A stretch of 22,323 nucleotides of DNA from CAZQGE01 sp964592815. GTDB lineage: Bacteria > Bacillota > Clostridia > Christensenellales > CAG-917. The notes below the pieces were generated by a model. The model saw only the letters and a list, made by a program, of their open reading frames with translations, was not told the origin of the DNA and ran no database searches. A program made the position numbers and the translations under genes. This document shows, one piece after another, positions 7,654 to 15,861 of the stretch (position 1 is the first letter of the stretch; the number at the start of each line of letters is the position of its first letter). The DNA lies in assembly GCA_964592815.1 (NCBI GenBank), contig CAZQGE010000022.1, forward strand, positions 1-22,323. The letters run 5' to 3'.

Positions 7654-8208
7654 ATGCGTTTGTTTATTGGTTCAGATATACACGGAGCATCAACGGCTCT
7701 CGAACAATTTTTTGCGATAGTTGACGGCAAATTACACGAAAATACGGACACCAAAGTTGTTTTGCTTGGTGACACTTACAACCACGGCCCAAGAAATCCC
7801 TTTCCAGAAGGGTATGCACCAATGCGAGTAGCAAAAATCTTGAATGACGCAATGTCATTTGTTACGGTTATAAAGGGAAATTGCGACAGCGAAGTTGATG
7901 AGATGATTTCAAACTTTCCAATTATATCTGACTTTTCTATGGAGTGGACAGGACGCACGGTATATTTTACTCACGGTCATAAGGTCAATCCAGAGCTTCC
8001 GCAAAAAGGAGCAAAAGCAGGAGATTTGGTTTTTTACGGACACTTCCACCGTCCCACAGTTGTGGATAAAGATGGTGTAACTTACGTTTGTGTAGGCTCA
8101 ATCGGTATGAACCCAGAAGGGACCCCTAAGACGTATGTTGAACTTACAGAACAAGGCTTTAAGATTTTTACTTTTGAAGGCGAACTTTTGCAAAAAATTG
8201 AGTTTTAA
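7654..8208 (+). CDS. yfcE: YfcE/MJ0936-family metallophosphodiesterase
   Basis: A 184-residue calcineurin-like phosphoesterase. The metal-binding motifs are in family order: SDIHG (D8, H10), LLGDTYNHG, KGNCDSEVD, FTHGHK and YGHFHRP. YfcE-type enzymes hydrolyse phosphodiester model substrates using manganese, but the physiological substrate is not established. Length matches the family. The ATG at 7654 has a GGAG site at 7644-7647. It stands alone between a divergent GH2 gene and a convergent envelope gene. Confidence 0.9.
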   Translation: MRLFIGSDIHGASTALEQFFAIVDGKLHENTDTKVVLLGDTYNHGPRNPFPEGYAPMRVAKILNDAMSFVTVIKGNCDSEVDEMISNFPIISDFSMEWTGRTVYFTHGHKVNPELPQKGAKAGDLVFYGHFHRPTVVDKDGVTYVCVGSIGMNPEGTPKTYVELTEQGFKIFTFEGELLQKIEF

Positions 8209-8321
8209 CAAAAGAGATAAAACAAGTTGAGCAGTTAAGCGTTGTATGAGTGGAATTTAACATAATGCACGACTTAATTGTAAAGTCAAAATGTGAACGC
8301 ATAATCTTTTAGATTTGAATA

Positions 8322-8350
8322 AAAAAGCCACGCAAATTGCGTGGCTTTTT
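8322..8350. terminator. Bidirectional intrinsic terminator between yfcE and the envelope gene
   Basis: AAAAAGCCACGCAA (8322-8335) pairs with TTGCGTGGCTTTTT (8337-8350). Each strand ends its stem in a T-run. The hairpin lies between convergent genes, only 7 nt past the stop codon of the minus-strand gene. Confidence 0.88.
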
Positions 8351-8357
8351 GCTATTT

Positions 8358-9416
8358 TTAATTTCTTCTGTCGTCATCATATCTGCGGTCACGACGTCTG
8401 TCATAGTCGTCACGAGGATAGTCATGCGGTTCATAGTTATCTCTGTCGCGGTCGTAATCTCTTGGGGCGTTTCTTCGGTCGTCTTTGTTGCGGTAACCGT
8501 TGCGGTCGTAATCGTTTTGAGGATAATCATAATCACGTCTGTTGTCGTAATTGCGTTGTTCACGTGAATTATATCCATTTACGTTGTCGTCATATCTGCG
8601 GTTTAACGACCGTTCTTTGTCATAATCAAAGTCGCCGCGTTTTTTAGATTTCATAATATGCTTATCATAACCGTTTTTCTTTTTTGTTGGCAAAAACAGC
8701 AACACTACAATTAAAACGGATGGCACAATTATGCCAATAATCAAAATTATACGCAAAGTTTTAGACGTTGTAGGAACTTTTATATTTGAATCTCCGCCTG
8801 TTGGTGGCGCGCTTACAACAGCTTTTGGGTTGACTTTGAGTTGATAATCGTTAAAACTCGATTTTGCGACTTTTCCGTAATACGTCGCACTGCCATTTTG
8901 CGCGCTAACGTAATAGGTGTCGTTGTCAAATTCACCTATAAAGCGAATTGCGTATGATGCGTCAACTGTGTTGCCGTTAACTTGAATTGACGTCACTCCA
9001 TTCAGCGTAAGCGTTGTGCTTGCTGTGGGATAGGGTGATTGCCCTTCTTCAAAAGTTGCGATTGTAGGCGTAACCGTTGGATTTTCACTCTTGTTTATAA
9101 AATAGTTTCTGCCTAAAAATTCTACCGTATAATAATAATCACTTGAGTTGATGATTTTTGCATAATAGGTTGTGGGCAAGAAAAATAAAATTTCAAACGT
9201 TCCGTCTGTGCTTTCAAGTTTTATTGAGGAACGAGTTGCTATTGTTTCGGTTGAAGTTATTGTTGCTGAGGGGGACGCATAAATGTATTGGACGTCTTCT
9301 GCGTATGCAACCTCCGTATTTTTATAAACTACAAAACCTAAAACGCTTGCGCTTAGGCAAACGGTTAAGACAAATATTAAACTTATTGAAACAATAAATT
9401 TTTTCATATATATCAT
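8358..9416 (-). CDS. Single-pass envelope protein with Asp/Arg/Tyr/Asn-rich cytoplasmic tail
   Basis: Protein of 352 residues, not assignable to a named family. A Sec signal peptide covers about 1-39, with KK, a hydrophobic core and a likely AYA cleavage site. An extracytoplasmic beta-rich region follows (about 40-215), which may contain two similar SH3-like segments, each with a short YYV(T/S)-like strand. A transmembrane helix at about 222-245 is followed by TKKK as stop-transfer. The final 92 residues (261-352) are extremely biased: 24 Asp, 22 Arg, 13 Tyr and 12 Asn, with many DYDR-like units, and are surely disordered. The start could equally be the ATG at 9407 (three residues shorter); neither has a good ribosome binding site. 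A weak TTGGGT-17-TATAGT promoter (9420-9448, minus strand) lies just upstream. It is divergent from the phage cassette. Confidence 0.7.
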   Translation of the reverse strand: MIYMKKFIVSISLIFVLTVCLSASVLGFVVYKNTEVAYAEDVQYIYASPSATITSTETIATRSSIKLESTDGTFEILFFLPTTYYAKIINSSDYYYTVEFLGRNYFINKSENPTVTPTIATFEEGQSPYPTASTTLTLNGVTSIQVNGNTVDASYAIRFIGEFDNDTYYVSAQNGSATYYGKVAKSSFNDYQLKVNPKAVVSAPPTGGDSNIKVPTTSKTLRIILIIGIIVPSVLIVVLLFLPTKKKNGYDKHIMKSKKRGDFDYDKERSLNRRYDDNVNGYNSREQRNYDNRRDYDYPQNDYDRNGYRNKDDRRNAPRDYDRDRDNYEPHDYPRDDYDRRRDRRYDDDRRN

Positions 9417-9540
9417 TCTACTATATTTTTTGACAAATGCAAACCCAAATATAACTTTTTAACGCAAATATAATGTATGTATTTGGCGTGATTTGACATA
9501 AAATTTTTGTTATATAGGCTTGAGGACTTATGCTTTGGCT

Positions 9541-10980
9541 ATGGAAAGCAAAGAAACTGTACTTAAAATTTTGGAAATTGAAACTGAACAGCGTATCAGG
9601 GCAACGGACGCACTATCAAATTATAACAAAGAAAGGGTGCATTCTAAGCAATTAGCTTTTCACAAATGCCCAAAGAAAAACCGCTGGGTGTTTGGCGGAA
9701 ACCGCTCTGGAAAAACGGAATGCGGAGCGGTAGAAAGCATTTGGATTGCAAGAGGTATTCACCCGTATAAAGAAAATCGAGAGAACGTCAGCGGTTGGGT
9801 TGTCAGCCTGTCACAACAAGTTCAACGGGATGTGGCGCAAGCAAAAATATTGAAATATTTGTCGCCGAGATATATTGAAGATATTGTTATGTTGACGGGC
9901 AAAAAAGGTTCACCCGAATATGGAATTATAGACCATATTGTTGTCAAAAACGTATTTGGTGGACTGAGCAAAATTGGCTTTAAGTCTTGCGACCAAGGCA
10001 GAGAAAAGTTTCAAGGAACTTCACTTGATTTCGTATGGTTTGACGAAGAACCGCCCGAAGATATTTATGACGAATGCCGAATGAGAGTGTTTGATAAGTC
10101 GGGATATATATACGGGACTATGACGCCCCTTAAAGGTTTAACTTGGGTTTATGACGAAATTGAGTTAAACAAATCAAACAGCCCTGAAATTTGGACTGAA
10201 CATATGGAGTGGAAAGATAACCCGTATCTGAACCAAGACGAAGTTGAAAATATGATGAGCATTACGTCTGATGAACAGCAGGAAACTAGACGTTTTGGGA
10301 AGTTCAGCGTAGGTGAGGGGCTTGTTTATCCCGAATTTAACCCCGACGTCCACGTGATTGAACCGTTTGTTGTACCCAGAGAGTGGCAATCCAACATATC
10401 AATAGACCCAGGACTTAACAACCCTACTAGTTGCCATTTTTACGCTGTCGATTACGACGGCGTTATTTATGTGGTCGGAGAACATTATGAAAAAGGGAAG
10501 GATATTGACTACCATACGCAAAAAATTTTTGAACTTGCCGACAAGTTAAATTGGACAAGAGATAGTAAAGGACGACTAAATTCACTTATCGACAGCGCGG
10601 CAAATCAACGCACACTTGCATATCAAAAATCGGTTGCTGAATTGTTTTCGGAAAAGGGTATTTTGGTTGATACCAGAGTTAACAAGGATTTATATAGCGG
10701 TATTCAACGCATAAAATCTTTGTTTCACCAAACTCCGACTAGAATTTACATTTTCAAAACTTGTGTAAATTTGATTAGAGAAATCAAGAGTTATTGGTGG
10801 GGTTCAAATGACAGACCTAAAAAAATTGACGACCACGCTTTGGACGAGTTGCGTTATTTCGTTATGTCTTTGCCCGAACCAAAGCGCGCGCCAAAGCCTG
10901 AAAAAAGCGTTATACAGCTTGATAAAGAACACTTAATAAATTCGCTTAAAAGAGGTAACAAATGGACGAAGGAATTCTGA
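9541..10980 (+). CDS. terL: Phage terminase large subunit (ATPase and nuclease)
   Basis: DNA-packaging motor of 479 residues. The N-terminal ATPase has Walker A GGNRSGKT (52-59) and Walker B VWFDEE (165-170, D168, E169). A coupling segment YGTMTPLKG follows. The C-terminal RNase H-like headful nuclease keeps its acidic residues: D289 in SIDPGLNN, D351 in LIDSAAN, and D430/D431 with D435 in DDHALDELRY. All catalytic positions are present, so the enzyme looks functional. The start is uncertain. ATG at 9541 is preferred, but an in-frame TTG at 9520 would add seven residues, and a GAGG at 9522-9525 is not ideally spaced for either. It is the first gene of the cassette, with no small terminase gene upstream. 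Upstream promoter elements (TATAAT at 9469, TTGACA at 9430 and 9493) are badly spaced. Confidence 0.93.
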   Translation: MESKETVLKILEIETEQRIRATDALSNYNKERVHSKQLAFHKCPKKNRWVFGGNRSGKTECGAVESIWIARGIHPYKENRENVSGWVVSLSQQVQRDVAQAKILKYLSPRYIEDIVMLTGKKGSPEYGIIDHIVVKNVFGGLSKIGFKSCDQGREKFQGTSLDFVWFDEEPPEDIYDECRMRVFDKSGYIYGTMTPLKGLTWVYDEIELNKSNSPEIWTEHMEWKDNPYLNQDEVENMMSITSDEQQETRRFGKFSVGEGLVYPEFNPDVHVIEPFVVPREWQSNISIDPGLNNPTSCHFYAVDYDGVIYVVGEHYEKGKDIDYHTQKIFELADKLNWTRDSKGRLNSLIDSAANQRTLAYQKSVAELFSEKGILVDTRVNKDLYSGIQRIKSLFHQTPTRIYIFKTCVNLIREIKSYWWGSNDRPKKIDDHALDELRYFVMSLPEPKRAPKPEKSVIQLDKEHLINSLKRGNKWTKEF

Positions 10981-11246
10981 AAACTTTGCTTAAAAAGGCT
11001 ACTGGATATTCGCACGATGAGGTTCAAGACGAATACGGAGTGACCGATGAAGGTGAGATGATTTTGACAAAAAGAAAAGTGATTTCTAAATATTATCCCC
11101 CCGATAGCGTTGCGCTTAAAACGTACCTTGAATTAAATCAAGAAAAGAAACTAGGAGAATATAGCGACCAAGAATTGGAAAAGGAAAAGCAAAGATTGCT
11201 TAAACAACTTAAAGGAGAAAAAAATGCAAATAACAAAAAGCGATAA
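10962..11246 (+). CDS. Small phage protein, possible small-terminase remnant or packaging partner
   Basis: A 94-residue charged protein starting inside the end of terL (19-nt overlap). It ends in a Glu/Lys-rich helix (about 66-88). The stretch LTKRKVISKYYPPDSVALKTYLE resembles the C-terminal 'K-V-x-PPD-x-x-A-x-x-x-L' region I associate with phage small terminases. No helix-turn-helix is present and it follows rather than precedes terL. Function is therefore a tentative inference; a packaging accessory is the most economical reading. Confidence 0.6.
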   Translation: MDEGILKTLLKKATGYSHDEVQDEYGVTDEGEMILTKRKVISKYYPPDSVALKTYLELNQEKKLGEYSDQELEKEKQRLLKQLKGEKNANNKKR

Positions 11247-11592
11247 AAAAACCGTTTGCATATTTTGCAAACAAGACGCCGACTTTATTTCAGACGGTGA
11301 AAAACCTGTTGCACTTTGCAAAGATTGTGCTTTGCAAATGTATAAACAACTTGCAAAAGAGTTTGTGCCACAAGCTATTCCAAACATAATCAAGAAGGCG
11401 GAAGATAACACTACCGCATCAAAATCTACACTTGAAAAAGGGTTGGAGATTTTGGATGAAAATGAAATTTTGGACATAAACGACGGTAAAACAGAGGATA
11501 CAACCCTTGAAAAAGCTGTAAAAACGGGCGGTATTATTGCGTCGTTTGTGTTGAAAATTATAGATTTTTTCAAACACATATTTCAGAAATAA
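11224..11592 (+). CDS. Zinc-ribbon protein with C-terminal amphipathic/hydrophobic helix
   Basis: A 122-residue protein not assigned to a family. Two CxxC knuckles (C12/C15 and C32/C35), spaced like the N-terminal zinc-binding domain of ClpX, make a likely zinc ribbon at 10-40. An acidic, Thr-rich linker (about 58-95) leads to a C-terminal helix, GGIIASFVLKIIDFFKHIF (102-120), that could bind a membrane or a partner. The start at 11224 overlaps the preceding gene by 23 nt and has AGGAG at 11215-11219. It lies between packaging and portal genes in the same transcription unit, where a zinc-ribbon protein is not standard. Confidence 0.65.
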   Translation: MQITKSDKKTVCIFCKQDADFISDGEKPVALCKDCALQMYKQLAKEFVPQAIPNIIKKAEDNTTASKSTLEKGLEILDENEILDINDGKTEDTTLEKAVKTGGIIASFVLKIIDFFKHIFQK

Positions 11593-11601
11593 GGAGGCAA
11601 T

Positions 11602-13488
11602 ATGCTGAAAAAGGAAAATACCTTATCAAATAAAACCGTTGTTGATGACATACTCAACGATTTTAAGCAGCGAAAAGAAAAACGCAGACCGTTGGAACTT
11701 CAATGGCGACTGAATATGAATTTCGTGATTGGAAATCAATTTGCCAAAATTTCACCAAAAGGCGACATTGATGAGGATGGAAAACAATATTTTTGGCAAC
11801 AACGTGAAGTTTACAACCATATCGCGCCGATTTTGGAAACAAGACTTTCTAAACTTGCAAGGGTTAAGGCACAAGCAATAGTAAGACCGACAACGTCGGA
11901 CGATGATGATATTGCTTCTGCTTCGCTTTCAACAAAACTTATTTCCGCCGTATGCAGAGAAAACTGCTTTTCATCTTTGATGAGTGTTGCAAACACGTGG
12001 AGTGAAGTTACTGGCTCTGTGTTTTACAAGGTTGTTTGGGACGCAGAAAAAGGTGGTTGGTTGGATGCGGACGGAAAGGTTAGAGAAGGCGACGTAAATT
12101 TATCAGTTTGTTCGCCTTTTGAAATATTTCCCGAAAATTTGGCAGTAAGCGATTTGAATTTGCAACCGTCCATTATGCACGCAAAAGTGTTGACTTCAAA
12201 GCAAGTTGAAAATCTTTGGAACGTGCAAGTTGAAGGCAAAGAATTGAACGTTTTTTCTTTTGACAATGCAATGATTGCTGGCGGGCTTGGATACAATGCG
12301 ACAGTACCGAAATTTGTGTCAGAAACAAAAAGCGACGGAGTTTTGGTGATTGAAAAATATCAACAGCCCACAAGTGATTATCCAAACGGCAGATTTGTTA
12401 TTATCGCGGGCGATAAGTTGATTTTTGACGGAGATTTGCCATTTATCAACGGAGATGAAAAGCAAAGAAGTTATCCGTTTGCAAAACAAGTTTGTTTGGA
12501 AAATCTGGGTAGTTTCTTCGGTGGTTCGGTTGTGGAAAGAATTATACCCGTTCAGCGCGCATACAACACGGTCAAAAACAGAAAACACGAATATATGAAC
12601 CGCATTGCTATGGGAGTTTTGGCAGTTGAGGACGGAAGCGTTGACACCGACAACTTGGAAGAAGAAGGTTTGTCGCCTGGAAAAGTGTTGATTTATAGAC
12701 AAGGTAGCACTCCGCCTATGATGCTTAATCCAGGTCAAGTACCAGCAGAATTCAGCCGTGAAGAAGAAAAGTTGTTGAATGAATTTGTTATGATAAGCGG
12801 AGTAAGCGAGGTTACAACTTACTCACAAGTTCCTTCAAACGTGGCGTCGGGCACGGCAATATCTTTGCTGTTGGAGCAAGACGACACAAGAATTTCTCTT
12901 ACGGCAGACTGTTTGAGGGAAGCCGTCAAGGAAATTGCAAAACAGATTTTGAGACTTTACAAACAATTTGCCGTTGCGCCACGCTACAAAAAAATTACGG
13001 GCGATAATGGTGAAGTTGAAGTTGATGCTTTTGAAAGTTCGACAATAAGTTCTGAAGACATAACATTTGACACCGTAAATGAAATTGAAGACAGCATATC
13101 TACACGCCGAGCAATGGTTTACGACCTTTTGAAATTTGGATTGTTTGCTGATGAAAACGGCGTAATTTCGCCTCGTACGAAAGCAAAATTATTTGAAATT
13201 TTAGGGTTTGGAAATTGGGAAAACGGCAGAGATAAAGATGAGGCGCACTTGAAAAAGGCACAACGTGAAAACCTGGAAATGGAACAGAACGAAGTTGTTG
13301 CGGACAACTTAGACGACCATATTTTGCACATTGAAGAGCATATTAAACTTTCTGTTTCTTCACGCTGTGAAAAAGATGAAAAATTTCACCAAAGAGTGCA
13401 AGAGCATATAAACGGACACAAAGATTTTTTACGTTTAACCGAAGGGGTTAAAGCCTTGGAAGAAAAAATGCAAAAGGAAGAATTTTAA
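11602..13488 (+). CDS. Phage portal protein (P22-like podovirus type)
   Basis: A 628-residue portal, the dodecameric ring through which DNA enters and leaves the head and to which terminase docks. The N terminus (about 10-60) has the helical DFKQRKEKRRPLELQWRLNM segment and WQQREVYNHIAPILETRLSKL typical of long podovirus portals. The middle has the wing domain, and the stem region includes EEKLLNEFVMISGVSEVTTYS and VASGTAISLLLEQDD. A long charged, helical C terminus (about 540-628) could form a barrel-like extension. It has a strong AAGGAGG at 11591-11597. It overlaps the scaffold gene by 1 nt (TAATG). Assignment rests on motif patterns and order after terL. Confidence 0.85.
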   Translation: MLKKENTLSNKTVVDDILNDFKQRKEKRRPLELQWRLNMNFVIGNQFAKISPKGDIDEDGKQYFWQQREVYNHIAPILETRLSKLARVKAQAIVRPTTSDDDDIASASLSTKLISAVCRENCFSSLMSVANTWSEVTGSVFYKVVWDAEKGGWLDADGKVREGDVNLSVCSPFEIFPENLAVSDLNLQPSIMHAKVLTSKQVENLWNVQVEGKELNVFSFDNAMIAGGLGYNATVPKFVSETKSDGVLVIEKYQQPTSDYPNGRFVIIAGDKLIFDGDLPFINGDEKQRSYPFAKQVCLENLGSFFGGSVVERIIPVQRAYNTVKNRKHEYMNRIAMGVLAVEDGSVDTDNLEEEGLSPGKVLIYRQGSTPPMMLNPGQVPAEFSREEEKLLNEFVMISGVSEVTTYSQVPSNVASGTAISLLLEQDDTRISLTADCLREAVKEIAKQILRLYKQFAVAPRYKKITGDNGEVEVDAFESSTISSEDITFDTVNEIEDSISTRRAMVYDLLKFGLFADENGVISPRTKAKLFEILGFGNWENGRDKDEAHLKKAQRENLEMEQNEVVADNLDDHILHIEEHIKLSVSSRCEKDEKFHQRVQEHINGHKDFLRLTEGVKALEEKMQKEEF

Positions 13489-14153
13489 TGGAAGAAAAAA
13501 TTATTGAAGAAGTGGTTGAAAATTTGGAAAACAAAATTCAAGAAAACCAAAAGCTGGAAAACGAAGAAATCGAAATAGATGAAACGGCTGAAAATCAACA
13601 GCTTCAAAACTATAAAGAGAAACAAAACACAGAGTTCGGCAAATTCAAAAACCCGTCAGAACTTTTGAGAGCGTACAACCAACTTGAAAAAGAGTTTACA
13701 AAACGTTCGCAAAAGCTAAAAGAAATTGAAAGCCAACTTGAAAAGACAGACCAAGTTTTTCAATCTGATGAAAAAGTTTGGAAGGAAACCGTGGACAAGT
13801 TTTTTGAAGAAACCCCGTCGGCAAAACCTTTTGCAAAAGAGATGGCAAAAGAAATTCTATGCCACCCGCAGTTGAAAGATGACAAAAACTGTTTGGTCAA
13901 CGCACTTACGAGAGTGCTTGTTGACAAATTCAAGACGCCTGAACAACTTTTAAGCGACGGACAATTTTTGAACGACTACGTTCTTAATTCCGAAACAATT
14001 AAGAATGCGGTAATCAAAAGCTATTTGCAAGGCATAAAGCAAGGACTGCCACCCGTTACGTTGAAGAACGACGGTCAAGCTGGTGTTGCTGAAAAAACTA
14101 CGCCAAAAAGCATCTCGGAAGCTGGACTTCTGTTTTTGAAAAACAATAGATAG
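13488..14153 (+). CDS. Capsid scaffolding protein
   Basis: A 221-residue, highly charged, helical protein directly before the major capsid gene, the usual place for a scaffold. Residues 1-45 are acidic and Glu/Asn/Gln-rich. FGKFKNPSELLRAYNQLEKEF followed by a coiled coil (about 60-92) matches the 'sequence-then-LAKSYxELEKK' element common in scaffold proteins of tailed phages. The C terminus has a basic helix-like region suited to binding coat protein. Start and stop overlap the portal gene as TAATG, with AAGGAAG just ahead as ribosome binding site. No protease gene is nearby, so the scaffold is probably expelled intact. Confidence 0.75.
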   Translation: MEEKIIEEVVENLENKIQENQKLENEEIEIDETAENQQLQNYKEKQNTEFGKFKNPSELLRAYNQLEKEFTKRSQKLKEIESQLEKTDQVFQSDEKVWKETVDKFFEETPSAKPFAKEMAKEILCHPQLKDDKNCLVNALTRVLVDKFKTPEQLLSDGQFLNDYVLNSETIKNAVIKSYLQGIKQGLPPVTLKNDGQAGVAEKTTPKSISEAGLLFLKNNR

Positions 14154-14164
14154 GAGAAAATCAA

Positions 14165-15544
14165 ATGGTAACAATTTCTAACGCAGACAAAGCTCTCAAA
14201 ACTTTTTATTTAGGTGTGCTTGCCGACCAACTTAACGTAGGTATCAATCCGTTGCTTGCAAAAATTGGACAGACAACAGCCGACGTTTGGGGAAAAGAAG
14301 TAAAAAAACTTGCGCCTTACGGAATTAACGGCGGAATTGGCTCAGGTGCAGAAAACGACGATTTGCCTTCAAGTGGCGGCAATAATTATGTGCAATTTAC
14401 GTTGGGGCTTAAAAACCTTTACGGAAAAATTGAAATTTCAGATAAAGCTATAAGAGCCTCTGAAAATTCGGCTGGCGCATTTGTCAATTTGTTGAATGCT
14501 GAAATGGAAGGTTTGCTTAAAGCAAGCAAATTCAATTTCGGACGTATGTTGTTTGGCAACGGAAGCGGTTTGCTTGCCACCACGGTTTCAAACGTATCCG
14601 TAAAAGCAAATGAAGTGACTGTTGACACAATCAAACCCCTTATGGAAGGTATGACTGTTGACGTATATTCTTCGTCAAACGTAAAAGACGCGGCTCTCAG
14701 CGGCTCACGTATTTTGGCAATCAACCGCAGCACAAAAGTCGTAACGTTAAGTCAAAGCGCAAGCTCTGCAAAAGGTGCTGGCTTTAAGATTTACGTTCAA
14801 GGCTCAAAGGATAACGAAATTACAGGTTTGGAGTCTATTTTTGGTGCAAGCGAATCTCTTTACGGTTTGCAACGAGCAGATTACGCATTTTTGACACCGT
14901 ATACAAAAACCGTTACAACTGGCGTTACGTCAAGAGCTATTCAAGACGCAATCGACGCCATTGAAGAAAACGCTGGGGGAGCTATTGACATAATCGTAAC
15001 GTCTTTTGAAGTAAGAAAGAGATACGTTGACTACCTTAGCCAAAGCCGTACAAACCTTGATTATATGACTTTGGACGGCGGTTATAAGGCATTGTCTTAT
15101 GCTGGCATTCCAATGGTTGCCGACCGCTTTGTAGGTGACAACGATATGTATTTGTTAAATTCAGCTGACTTCAAACTTCATCAACTTTGCGATTGGAGAT
15201 GGATTGAAGGTGAAAGTGGAAGCGTACTCCATCAAATTCCTGGCAAGGCGTCTTATTCAGCAACGCTTGTCAAATATGCAGACTTGCTTTGCGAGCGTCC
15301 TATGGGACAAGCAAAACTCACTTTCAGCGGTGATAGCAAGGCATATTATACTGTCCAATTTGACAGCAACGGAGGAAGCGCAGTTCAAAGTCAAATTGTA
15401 TTGCCAAACGGCAAACTTGTTGCTCCGTCAAATCCAACAAAAACTGGAAAGACGTTCGGCGGTTGGTTTGACAACGGCGCAGTTTGGAATTTCAGCGTAA
15501 ACACCGTAACAAAGGACACCGTTTTGGTGGCAGAGTGGACTTGA
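14165..15544 (+). CDS. Major capsid protein with C-terminal InlB B-repeat domain
   Basis: A 459-residue HK97-fold coat protein. The core (about 1-390) contains an N-terminal arm, LAPYGINGGIGSG, the LYGKIEISDKAIRAS beta region (typical P-domain-adjacent 'K-I-x-I-S/T-x-K'), and IIVTSFEVRKRYVDYL with YKALSYAGIPMVADRF. These are typical of HK97-like coats of tailed phages. Residues 394-459 are a separate domain of the Listeria-Bacteroides repeat type (InlB B-repeat, Flg_new): TVQFDSNGG, then PTKTGKTFGGWF, then TKDTVLVAEWT. Such beta-grasp repeats occur on secreted adhesins, and here it would project from the capsid surface. AGGAG at 14152-14156 precedes the ATG. The stop overlaps the next start (TGATG). 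Confidence 0.88.
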   Translation: MVTISNADKALKTFYLGVLADQLNVGINPLLAKIGQTTADVWGKEVKKLAPYGINGGIGSGAENDDLPSSGGNNYVQFTLGLKNLYGKIEISDKAIRASENSAGAFVNLLNAEMEGLLKASKFNFGRMLFGNGSGLLATTVSNVSVKANEVTVDTIKPLMEGMTVDVYSSSNVKDAALSGSRILAINRSTKVVTLSQSASSAKGAGFKIYVQGSKDNEITGLESIFGASESLYGLQRADYAFLTPYTKTVTTGVTSRAIQDAIDAIEENAGGAIDIIVTSFEVRKRYVDYLSQSRTNLDYMTLDGGYKALSYAGIPMVADRFVGDNDMYLLNSADFKLHQLCDWRWIEGESGSVLHQIPGKASYSATLVKYADLLCERPMGQAKLTFSGDSKAYYTVQFDSNGGSAVQSQIVLPNGKLVAPSNPTKTGKTFGGWFDNGAVWNFSVNTVTKDTVLVAEWT

Positions 15545-15861
15545 TGGATGGACTTCAAGAAATAAAAAACGATTTATTTGACATTTCATCTCGACTGAAA
15601 GAAATAAATCAAGCATACCGTCTTTTTTATAACAACATAAAAAAACGATATGAGGTTTTTGCCAAAGGGGCACTACAATTTGTAGTGCCCTTTGACAAAC
15701 TTGACCAAAGAACGCTTGCTCATGCAATAAACACTCGCATTGAAAATGCTGATAATTTAATTGAACAAATAAGCATTAACAACAAGCTGTTGGAAAAGCA
15801 AGCCAATGACGACGCAATAAGCAATATGTTTAACGCGGTGGAGAAGACAAATGTACGTTAA
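15544..15861 (+). CDS. Small helical virion-cassette protein of unknown function
   Basis: A 105-residue protein, mostly helical and charged. I do not recognise its family. The start at 15544 is taken from the TGATG overlap with the capsid gene; the reading frame is open further upstream but only inside the capsid gene. Its position between coat protein and gp4-like adaptor would suit a head-completion or connector protein. An unusually strong inverted repeat (15663-15694) lies inside its coding sequence. It overlaps the next gene by 11 nt. Confidence 0.6.
   Translation: MDGLQEIKNDLFDISSRLKEINQAYRLFYNNIKKRYEVFAKGALQFVVPFDKLDQRTLAHAINTRIENADNLIEQISINNKLLEKQANDDAISNMFNAVEKTNVR
15663..15694 (+). 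promoter_or_regulatory. Near-perfect hairpin inside a coding sequence, just after the capsid gene
   Basis: CAAAGGGGCACTACAA (15663-15678) and TTGTAGTGCCCTTTG (15680-15694) pair along 15 bp with one bulged G and a 1-nt spacer; about four central nucleotides will open as a loop. Only three T residues lie at its 3' side, so it is not a classical full terminator. Its place about 120 nt past the highly expressed coat gene suggests partial termination, an mRNA stability boundary or pausing. Function is inference. Confidence 0.6.

Noticed and set aside
8315..8647. Plus-strand open frame of about 110 codons rich in His and Cys
   Set aside because: It is the antisense of the low-complexity Asp/Arg/Tyr tail of the minus-strand envelope gene and spans the terminator, with no ribosome binding site.
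9417..9540. Attachment site direct repeats flanking the phage cassette (9417-9540 versus 18984-19316)
   Set aside because: Only short AT-rich similarities were seen; no repeat long enough to support att sites, and no tRNA or integrase is nearby.
9530..9658. Short frame starting ATG at 9530 before terL
   Set aside because: It runs out of frame into terL, has no conserved features, and fits chance; terL motifs define the real frame.
15341..15544. InlB-repeat part of the coat gene as a separate gene or frameshift product
   Set aside because: The reading frame is continuous with the coat protein and no start with a ribosome binding site lies before it.
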